DNA from: Hepatocystis sp. ex Piliocolobus tephrosceles
Taxonomy: Eukaryota; Apicomplexa; Aconoidasida; Haemosporida; Plasmodiidae
Direction: 5' to 3'
DNA: 14,590 nucleotides
Assembly: GCA_902459845.2 (NCBI GenBank)
Contig: CABPSV020000018.1
Location: 1-14,590 of the forward strand
The position numbers and the translations under genes are program-made. This document shows positions 1 to 6,540 of the stretch, piece after piece; the first letter of the stretch is position 1; the number at the start of each line of letters is the position of its first letter. Below the pieces are notes generated by a model. That model did no database searches, was not told the origin of the DNA, and saw only the letters and a list, made by a program, of their open reading frames with translations.

Positions 1-84
1 AGGAGTGGGAGTGGGAGTAGGATTGGGAGTAGGATTGGGAGTAGGATTGGGAGTAGGATTGGGAGTAGGATTGGGAGTAGGAGT
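1..84. repeat. 12-bp G-rich minisatellite (GGGAGTAGGATT)n, truncated by window edge
   Basis: Five perfect copies of GGGAGTAGGATT start at 13, 25, 37, 49 and 61. They are flanked by 6-bp variants (AGGAGT, GGGAGT) at 1-12 and a variant copy at 73-84. All G tracts lie on the plus strand, which is notable in so A+T-rich a sequence. The repeat is not the Plasmodium telomere unit (GGGTTYA). Confidence 0.95.
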
Positions 85-151
85 AAAAAAAAAAGAAACA
101 ATTGTTTTGGTTCTTTTTGCCTTTATTTGTTTTTTAATTACCTATTTTTAG
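2..151 (+). CDS. possible 3' end of a plus-strand gene (Gly-Val/Gly-Leu repeat with hydrophobic C-terminus), partial
   Basis: The frame that begins at base 2 is open from the left edge to a TAG at 149-151. It reads as an alternating Gly-Val / Gly-Leu repeat (about 28 residues), then Lys-Lys-Lys-Glu, then about 17 mostly hydrophobic residues before the stop, which would suit a C-terminal membrane segment. A+T-rich non-coding sequence follows. Against this, frame 1 is also open through the repeat (Gly-Ser-Arg-Ile type), and the reverse strand can be read as Ser/Tyr/Gln or Leu/Pro/Ile repeats, so the repeat alone does not prove a gene. No family is recognised. If real, the gene body lies left of the window. 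Confidence 0.28.
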   Translation, partial: GVGVGVGLGVGLGVGLGVGLGVGLGVGVKKKETIVLVLFAFICFLITYF

Positions 152-167
152 AATCTTATCAAAAACT

Positions 168-211
168 AAACTAACCATAAATTAACCATAAACTAACCAT
201 AAACTAACCAT
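168..211. repeat. 11-bp tandem repeat (AAACTAACCAT)x4
   Basis: Four head-to-tail 11-bp units start at 168, 179, 190 and 201. The second carries one change (AAATTAACCAT). The array is followed by a poly(T) tract at about 217-234. It lies in the A+T-rich sequence just after the possible gene end at 151. Confidence 0.9.
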
Positions 212-610
212 AAAAGTTTTTTTTTTTTTTTTTTCAACGTTGTTTCATCGCTTAAAGCTGAATTTTGTTGTATATATATATATATATATATATATATGAC
301 AGCGTGAGCACTTACGAACTTATTACTTCATCTAACCTATACACATATATATATATATTTATTTATTTATTTTTTTTACTGCCAATACATTTTGTTTTAT
401 CAAACGTAACTTCATCCAAATTAATATACATATATACACTTTTATGTTAATGTTTGTGTATTGGTGTGCACATGTATCACATGTTTATATAAGATTGCTA
501 TCCTTTTGATCATCCACATTTTTTATTTTTTCCTTTTCTTTTTGTTTTAAAGCATTTATGAAAGTAACAAATCCTATTTTTAAGAAAACTCGCGCATATA
601 TCCTCCTATT

Positions 611-760
611 TATACACAACAATGTTGATTTGTACACAACAGTGTTGATTTGTACACAACATTGTTAATTTGTACACAACATTGTTAATTTGTACACAAC
701 ATTGTTGATTTGTACATAGCAATGTTGATTTGTACATAGCATTGTTGATTTGTACATACA
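611..760. repeat. 20-bp tandem array, consensus TGTACACAACATTGTTGATT
   Basis: Seven complete units of exactly 20 bp start at 611, 631, 651, 671, 691, 711 and 731, and a partial unit ends near 760. Each unit contains the palindrome TGTACA (TATACA in the first copy). Most also contain the dyad CAAC-ATT-GTTG or a one-base variant (AACAATGTT, AACATTGTT). The last two units share the variant TGTACATAGC. The array lies about 1.4 kb upstream of the PARN-like start and is not in a credible coding frame. Confidence 0.93.
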
Positions 761-1146
761 TTTTTTTTAAAATTTTTATGTGGAAATTTTGCTCTCTACA
801 GTTTTGTACATTTTTTATAGTAAGTCACATATATGTCACTTTTGTATATGTGCCCCTGTTATATGTTTCATTTTTATGTTGTACATATATAAACATATCT
901 TCTTTTTTTTTTTTTTATTTATTGCATATGAACAATTAGTTTTGTAAACTCTTATTTTTTTTAATATACAATAAAAGATTTTGAGCAATGTCATATTACT
1001 TTTTTTTTCTTAAATAAAAAAATGCGTTTGTTCTGTTACAAATTAGGGATTTTTTTACATATACATATATATTTATATATGTATGTATATGTATATATAT
1101 ATATATACATATTTATATATGTATATATGCATAATTTATAGGTAAC

Positions 1147-1159
1147 AAAAAAAAAAAAA

Positions 1160-1208
<49 letters not shown>
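1147..1208. repeat. long poly(A) tract
   Basis: Sixty-two bases are A except for one T at 1161. Such homopolymer tracts are typical of Plasmodium intergenic DNA and the exact length may be an assembly artefact. Confidence 0.9.
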
Positions 1209-1211
<3 letters not shown>

Positions 1212-1426
1212 GGTTATATTACTGATACGCTATTTGTTTTCAACTTTTTTTTTTATTTATTGTTCTTTTTGTAGCATGAATTTATGATATTTTTTGCCAC
1301 AGTTTGCAATGTGAGGGCTATGTATTCTAAAACCATGTTTTTTTTCGTGAGCACACTATTTGTATGTATACATAAGCAAATAATAATAATTTAAGTTTAA
1401 ATGATTAATTCTATTATTTACATAAT

Positions 1427-1447
1427 AACACGATGTGATGTCGTGTT
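1427..1447. other. 7-bp hairpin with an alternative outer helix
   Basis: AACACGA (1427-1433) pairs perfectly with TCGTGTT (1441-1447) around a 7-base loop. ATAACAC (1425-1431) can instead pair with GTGTTAT (1465-1471). The two helices share bases and exclude each other. No RNA family is recognised. Confidence 0.5.
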
Positions 1448-1592
1448 TTATCTTATGACCGATAGTGTTATATTCCTGAAAAAAAAAAATGAACAAATAA
1501 GAGCCGTAGATTGATAATATCATATGAAGAAATTGTGTTATGATAATATGTACATATAAATATGTATACATATGTAAATATAATTATTAAAT

Positions 1593-1618
1593 AAAATGTA
1601 CGTTGTCATGTACATTTT
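1593..1618. other. 11-bp inverted repeat / hairpin in intergenic DNA
   Basis: AAAATGTACGT at 1593-1603 pairs with ATGTACATTTT at 1608-1618 around the four-base loop TGTC. All pairs are Watson-Crick except one G-T. It includes two copies of TGTAC in inverted orientation. It could be a structured RNA element or a dimeric protein-binding site; the sequence does not decide. Confidence 0.7.
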
Positions 1619-1726
1619 CAATATGCATTTGATAAGCATGGTTTTATTAAGTAGTAAGTTTTTTTTTTTAAACTTTAAATAATTTATGTTGGACATATTG
1701 AAGTTACGCATATCTTGAAAGGTTGC

Positions 1727-1760
<34 letters not shown>

Positions 1761-1965
1761 GATTTTATAAAAAAGGGGGAAAAAATATTTATGTGTAAAT
1801 GTTAATGCACATACTAAACTAATGCAAAAGGTGCTTTTTCCTCTATAATATATATATATTTATATATATATGTATATATGCTCATACGTAAATACAAATG
1901 CAGGTGCTGATTTATTATAGCCATGAACCATTAAGATCGGATTAGTATTAATAAGATTTCGGCTT

Positions 1966-2085
1966 AACTGTTTTTTTTTAACAAACCTTTTTTTAACAAA
2001 CCTTTTTTTAACAAACCTTTTTTTAACAAACCTTTTTTTAACATACTTTTTTTTAACATATTTTTTTTTAACATATATTTTTTAT
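1966..2085. repeat. 15-bp tandem repeat (ACAAACCTTTTTTTA)n upstream of the PARN-like gene
   Basis: Four perfect 15-bp units occupy 1981-2040. Degenerate units lie on both sides: one at about 1966-1980, then three ACATA(C/T) variants at 2041-2085. Each unit carries a T7-T9 tract, so the array is a phased poly(dT) element. It ends about 55 bp before the start codon at 2141, which places it in the likely promoter or 5' UTR. A promoter role is inferred from position only. Confidence 0.85.
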
Positions 2086-2140
2086 ACCATTTTGAACGAT
2101 TTGTATGTGCGACAACTTATAATATATATAATAGTGTATA

Positions 2141-4783
2141 ATGACGAACATATGGAACCACCTATTTAAAAATTTTGCTTTAAAAGAAAAAATAATTTTG
2201 TCCAAATATAGTGTTCTAAAAAGAAGGTATTCTAAAATAACATGTGTTAATATAAATAACTGGAATAATGAGCATAAAGATATAATACGTAAGATTCGTG
2301 AAGGCGATTTTATATCTCTTGATGTTGAATATACTGGATTGCATTTAAAAGATGAAAGATATATATCTATTGATTCTAGTTATGAAGCACATTGTGATGG
2401 AGCAAAGTCTTTTTTCCCATGCCAAATAGGAATAACTATAGCTAAAAAAAAAGATAAACAAAACAATAATAATAACCAAGAAGAGAGTTTAAATAATAAT
2501 AAAAATAAAAAAGGAATAGATAGTATACAAGTTGTAAAATCAAATGAAAGGAATAAGAAACCGATTATCGAAGGTAATAGTAATGTTGATCAAGAATGGG
2601 ACATATCACCTTATTGTATATACGTGTTTCCAAAGGAAAATAAATATTTCAGTGTATCTACATCTACTTTGTTATTTTTAAAAGAAAATAATTTCGATTT
2701 TAATGAATGGATAATTAATGGAATCGGATATTTAAGACCAAATGAAGAAGAAGAAAAGAAAAAAGATATTTTACAAAAAATAAATGAATTAAATAACATA
2801 CTCAATAGTAGTAATAAGACATATAGTGACAAAAATAATGGGATGAACAATAATGAAAAACAAGTAGATATTAATAAAATTGTGAACGAAATAGAACATA
2901 ATAAAGTTGTTTATGATGAAGATAAAGATATAATTATTGACATTATTAAAAAAATTGGAATATGGTTAAATAAATCGGAAAATAAATTAAACTGTTCTGG
3001 TATTGTAGATGGTACTTCTTTTGAAACTACTAATGTACAACCACAAATGAACAAAAAACAAGTACAAATTTCCAATACAATAAGTGACGAAAAAAAAAAC
3101 GATATTTTTAATAAAAACATGTATACACAACATAAAAATAAGATTGAAGATGGTAGTTTATGTGATAATAAAAGTAATAATACATATACAAACAAAAATG
3201 ATAATAAAAATTCTATTTTTCAAAATAGTGATAATTTATATGATTTGTTAAGTGGAAATACGAAAAGGCATAACAATATTTATTCAAAAAATGAGCATTT
3301 TCTAACAAATAATAACTCTGTAAATAGTACCAGCTGTAACAATAATAATCTGCTGATAGACAAAACTAAAACAACAAATAATATATCTGTTTTGAAAAAA
3401 GAATCGTTTAGTAAACATAATGAAATGATAGAGCATCAAAAAATGCATAATAATATTATAACAAATAATAGCTTCGATGATTGTCCATTATATATCGAAA
3501 TAGAAAATCCATATGTTCGATTACTTGCACATACTATTATTACAAAGTATTTTAACAACATTTTTTGTATGTCTGTTAAAGTAAATGATAAAAAACATTT
3601 GGCTATTTATAAAAGTGAAAAAGATTCATATAAAGAGCAAATAAGAACTTATGAATTGGAAATAGAAAAAATTAATAAAACGGTTGGTGTTCGTTTATTA
3701 TTTGATGAAATTATAAAAAATAAAAAAATTATAGTTGGTCATAATTGTTTTTATGATATTTTACATATATATCAAACCTTTTATAATGAACTCCCAAATT
3801 CTATTGGTGTTTTTAAAAAAAAATGGACGCAGTTATTTCCATATACTTTTGATACAAAATATATGAACGAAACAAATGAATATTTATATGCTTTGAATGG
3901 TCCAGCAACATTGAAAGGGTTATGTGAATACATGGCTTCATTAATTTCGTCTACTAATGATTTTGGTTTTGTTTTAAATTTTATGAATGGAAATAATATA
4001 GATGTACCACATTGTCTTGTTCCATTTGTTCATAATAATAATGGGGTTAGTTTTTTTACAGAGTGCCATGAGAAAGATGCTCACGTGAAAAATGGTTATG
4101 TTGGTCAGGAGGAAGTAACCCGTGCATATGCTTTAAACGGTACTAGTAGCGACAGCCGAAATAGTAGTAACGACAGCCGAAATAGTAGTAACGACAGCCG
4201 AAATAGTAGTAACGACAACCTGAACGATACACGGTTAATAAATAATAACGACACATGTATTAAAAGTAGTAATGACAACAATGTAGCACAGACGAGTGAC
4301 GAACACAATGCAGGTTATGACAGTCTTTTAACTTGTTTACTTTTTATATTTCAATGCCATTATATTTTAAAAAATAATAATAAGCATTGGAGGAATATTT
4401 ATTTTGATAAAGAAACTGATGTTATAAATAATAATAATAATAATAATAATAGTTTTTTCAGTTTTTTTTTAAATATGTGTAACAAAATAAAAATTGTGAA
4501 AACACAACCAAATGTTGTGTCTTTAACAAGTCAAGAAAATCACGAAATGGAACGACATTTTTATATGTATGATTATCCAAGTTATTTTAAAAAATGGGAA
4601 ATCATGAAAATATGGTCTCCTATATGGATTTCGTTAAGTAAGGTAAACGACCAGGCTTGTTGGATTATAGCAAAAAGTGATGAAGATGCAAGAAATATTA
4701 AAATGATATATAAAATGTTACAAAATCCGCAGTTTAAGTTGTGTACATATGAAGAATATTTAACTAGGTTTAAATGTGAGTAG
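2141..4783 (+). CDS. PARN-like poly(A)-specific ribonuclease (CAF1-family DEDDh exonuclease)
   Basis: A single-exon gene of 880 residues, homologous to the deadenylase PARN, which removes poly(A) or oligo(A) tails 3' to 5' using two metal ions. The catalytic set is complete. D61 and E63 sit in SLDVEYTGL, D539 in VGHNCFYDILH, and H722 and D727 in HNAGYDSLL; the five-residue His-Asp spacing matches human PARN. Other PARN-like blocks are YVFPKEN, NFDFNEWIINGIGYL, an R3H-type segment with R460-x3-H464, and a C-terminal RRM-like region ending TYEEYLTRF. Asn/Lys-rich inserts separate these blocks. The start is fixed by an in-frame TAG 9 nt upstream. The first 31 residues are basic and end in R-R-Y/S, suggesting organelle import (inference). 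PARN identity is strong; localisation and substrate are unknown. Confidence 0.93.
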   Translation: MTNIWNHLFKNFALKEKIILSKYSVLKRRYSKITCVNINNWNNEHKDIIRKIREGDFISLDVEYTGLHLKDERYISIDSSYEAHCDGAKSFFPCQIGITIAKKKDKQNNNNNQEESLNNNKNKKGIDSIQVVKSNERNKKPIIEGNSNVDQEWDISPYCIYVFPKENKYFSVSTSTLLFLKENNFDFNEWIINGIGYLRPNEEEEKKKDILQKINELNNILNSSNKTYSDKNNGMNNNEKQVDINKIVNEIEHNKVVYDEDKDIIIDIIKKIGIWLNKSENKLNCSGIVDGTSFETTNVQPQMNKKQVQISNTISDEKKNDIFNKNMYTQHKNKIEDGSLCDNKSNNTYTNKNDNKNSIFQNSDNLYDLLSGNTKRHNNIYSKNEHFLTNNNSVNSTSCNNNNLLIDKTKTTNNISVLKKESFSKHNEMIEHQKMHNNIITNNSFDDCPLYIEIENPYVRLLAHTIITKYFNNIFCMSVKVNDKKHLAIYKSEKDSYKEQIRTYELEIEKINKTVGVRLLFDEIIKNKKIIVGHNCFYDILHIYQTFYNELPNSIGVFKKKWTQLFPYTFDTKYMNETNEYLYALNGPATLKGLCEYMASLISSTNDFGFVLNFMNGNNIDVPHCLVPFVHNNNGVSFFTECHEKDAHVKNGYVGQEEVTRAYALNGTSSDSRNSSNDSRNSSNDSRNSSNDNLNDTRLINNNDTCIKSSNDNNVAQTSDEHNAGYDSLLTCLLFIFQCHYILKNNNKHWRNIYFDKETDVINNNNNNNNSFFSFFLNMCNKIKIVKTQPNVVSLTSQENHEMERHFYMYDYPSYFKKWEIMKIWSPIWISLSKVNDQACWIIAKSDEDARNIKMIYKMLQNPQFKLCTYEEYLTRFKCE
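4145..4216 (+). repeat. 21-bp in-frame repeat in the PARN-like gene (Ser-Ser-Asn-Asp-Ser-Arg-Asn)
   Basis: One 18-bp copy (4145-4162) and two 21-bp copies (4163-4183, 4184-4204) encode Ser-(Ser-Asn)-Asp-Ser-Arg-Asn, and a partial copy follows. All lengths are multiples of three, so copy number can change without a frameshift. The repeat lies in the insert just before the last catalytic motif (H722/D727). Confidence 0.85.
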
Positions 4784-4819
4784 GTGTGTTTTGTCCCTAA
4801 ATGCGTAGGGTTACACCTA
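4781..4819 (+). other. stem-loop that begins on the PARN-like stop codon
   Basis: TAGGTGT (4781-4787), whose first three bases are the stop codon, pairs perfectly with ACACCTA (4813-4819). Inside, CCCTA (4795-4799) pairs with TAGGG (4806-4810) around the loop AATGCG. An asymmetric internal loop (7 and 2 bases) separates the helices. Twelve base pairs, seven of them G-C, are striking in this A+T-rich context. It could act on mRNA stability, 3'-end formation or termination; no function is shown. Confidence 0.75.
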
Positions 4820-4936
4820 TGTTTAGTAATATAACTGTGCAAATATATTTATTAATTCGCATATAATTATATATATTTTTTTGTTTTGTATATGATTTTT
4901 CATTTTAGCTTTCTTAGCTTTCTTAGCTTTCATTTT

Positions 4937-5048
4937 AAAAAAATAACATAAAAAAAATAACATAAAAAAAAGAACATAAAAAAAATAACATAAAAAAATA
5001 ACATAAAAAAATAACATAAAAAAAATAACATAAAAAAATAACATAAAA
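4937..5048. repeat. 12-14-bp tandem repeat (AAAAAAATAACAT)n
   Basis: Eight or so copies of A6-A8 followed by TAACAT, one with GAACAT, run head to tail. Length varies only in the A run. It lies about 150 bp after the PARN-like stop, in likely 3' UTR or intergenic DNA. Confidence 0.88.
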
Positions 5049-5324
5049 TATCGAATTAATAGAGTTTTTATAACTTGTTTAAATGTTCATTATGCCAGAG
5101 AAGACGTTAATGACTTCTTTACCTTTTTTTACAATCCTTACATATATATATACAAACTTAAATGTTTTTATCCACTAGTGGACAATTACCTTCCTAAATA
5201 TTGTTCCAAAAAAAAAAAATCATTATTTATAACTTTTAATTATTATAAATAACTTGTGAACATTGCTTTTTTTATTAATTTGTGGTACACACAAATATCT
5301 ATGTACGCATATATACATGCGTGT

Positions 5325-5325
<1 letters not shown>

Positions 5326-5373
<48 letters not shown>
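5326..5373. repeat. poly(T) tract of 48
   Basis: An uninterrupted run of T, preceded by GTGTG. It is typical of Plasmodium intergenic DNA, and the true length is uncertain. Confidence 0.9.
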
Positions 5374-5380
<7 letters not shown>

Positions 5381-5789
5381 GGGCTATTTTCCGACTTCTT
5401 CTATTTGTTATAACAATAAAAACATTTTAATATAAACAACCCCTTTATCCTATACATACATATATGCGTACTGTATGTATATATTGAAATTATATTTCAG
5501 ATGTACTATTGTTATAGTGGTTTTATATCGTATAACACGTATATGTATATGGGGAGTGAGAAAAAAATAAAAATTACATTTTTTGGCATTGACATTGGCT
5601 TTTACTATGGCTTTCACTTTGGCTTAATCGGAATATTTAAGTTGAATGCGTAAAGATATAGATGAATATCCATTTATATGGTTATGTAATTATATATTTA
5701 TAATTTATGTATTATATATTTACATTGCATATGTATATGTCGATATTGATATGTTTATAATTTATAATTTGTATTTTATGCATTTATAT

Positions 5790-5935
5790 ATCTGTACATG
5801 TCAATATTTATATGTTTATATATTTATATGCTTATATATTTATATGTTTATATATTTATATGTTTATATATTTATATGTTTATATATTTATATGTTTATA
5901 TATTTATATGTTTATATATTTATATATTTAAATGT
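5790..5935. repeat. 18-bp A+T repeat (TATATTTATATGTTTATA)n
   Basis: About seven to eight near-perfect 18-bp units built only from T, A and single G/C positions (ATATGTTT, one ATATGCTT). Because 18 is a multiple of three, several frames stay open and give Tyr/Ile/Leu/Phe strings; these are by-products. Confidence 0.85.
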
Positions 5936-5978
5936 AAATATTTAAAAAAAAAAATAATAAAGTTTAAAATATACAAAC

Positions 5979-6128
5979 AAGCGAAATAAGCAAAACAAGC
6001 GAAACAAGCGAAACAAGCGAAACAAGCGAAACAAACGAAACAAGCGAAACAAACGAAATAAGCGAAATAAGCGAAATAAGCGAAATAAGCGAAATAAGCG
6101 AAATAAGCGAAATAAGCGAAATAAGCGA
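5979..6128. repeat. 9-bp minisatellite (AAGCGAAAY)n
   Basis: About 16 units of AAGCGAAAT or AAGCGAAAC, with two AAACGAAAC variants. The C-type units cluster left (about 5988-6058) and the T-type units right (about 6052-6126), which suggests local expansion of each variant. Because the unit is 9 bp, three minus-strand frames stay open; I see no non-repetitive coding sequence attached. Confidence 0.92.
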
Positions 6129-6366
6129 CAAAAAAAAAAAAAAAAAAAAAATAATAAAAAAAAGATTTCTTTTTTGATAAAACATAACGGATAAAGTGAC
6201 AAACAAATAATCCATCCAAAGCATGTTGTGAAAAATGTATACCATGACAATTAGCATGTTATGATACGAGCTTGATGTGACAATATGTTGAAAAAAAAAA
6301 AAAAAAAATTCAATAAATGTTTTTAACAAAAGAATAATATGAAAAAAGTAATGTTACCACAAAAAA

Positions 6367-6436
6367 ACAATACTATAATAAAATAACAATGTTATAACAA
6401 AATAACAATATTATGATAAGATAACAATGTCACTAT
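6367..6436. repeat. degenerate 19-20-bp repeat with AACAATGTT dyads before the WD40 gene
   Basis: Four spaced copies of an AACAATRYT-like core (AACAATACT, AACAATGTT, AACAATATT, AACAATGTC). The second lies in the perfect odd palindrome ATAACAATGTTAT (6383-6395). The array ends about 115 bp before the start codon at 6551, so it is likely promoter or 5' UTR. Its core is the same as in the 611-760 array. Confidence 0.7.
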
Positions 6437-6540
6437 AAAACTTACAAATAATTTTTTTTTCTTTTTTTTTTTTTTTATTAATTTTTTTAGCATTGTGTAT
6501 ATCTTTGTATAAATATATTAATCTCCAATCTTACAATACA

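Larger units (their letters stand above)
152..2140. other. intergenic region upstream of the PARN-like gene
   Basis: About 2 kb with no coding region that can be firmly supported. It holds an (AT)n run at 271-297, a 20-bp tandem array at 611-760, TATA-rich sequence around 1058-1135, a long poly(A) tract at 1147-1208, a poly(T) tract of 28 at 1730-1757, hairpins at 1427-1447 and 1593-1618, and a 15-bp array next to the start of the PARN-like gene. Five short islands of higher complexity (about 1257-1355, 1422-1475, 1708-1725, 1815-1842 and 1888-1931) can be chained on the minus strand into a speculative small spliced gene (see findings). Open frames at 265-450, 730-939 and 1356-1571 are low-complexity Tyr/Ile/Phe strings and are not called. 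Confidence 0.7.

Noticed and set aside
1..84. Telomeric or subtelomeric repeat
   Set aside because: The unit GGGAGTAGGATT differs from the Plasmodium telomere repeat, and the window holds conserved single-copy genes with no var, rif or stevor sequence.
1040..1210. Centromere
   Set aside because: The A+T-only stretch is well under the 2 kb or so expected of a P. falciparum-type centromere and is one of many similar intergenic tracts.
1911..1960. C/D-box snoRNA in the higher-complexity island
   Set aside because: I could not find a convincing C box and D box pair with a terminal stem.
2611..3195. Minus-strand frames inside the PARN-like gene
   Set aside because: They are Leu/Phe/Ser-rich antisense shadows of Asn/Lys-rich coding sequence.
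5092..5178. 28-codon ATG frame (begins Met-Pro-Glu-Lys)
   Set aside because: It is short, has no family match that I recognise and no splice partners; a frame this size is expected by chance.
5646..5989. Tyr/Ile-rich frames over the 18-bp A+T repeat
   Set aside because: They are read-throughs of a repeat whose length is a multiple of three; no conserved protein features.
5920..6329. Three overlapping minus-strand frames over the AAGCGAAAY minisatellite
   Set aside because: All three stay open only because the unit is 9 bp; their products are Phe-Ala-Tyr, Leu-Phe-Arg or Ser-Leu-Ile strings without a non-repetitive domain.
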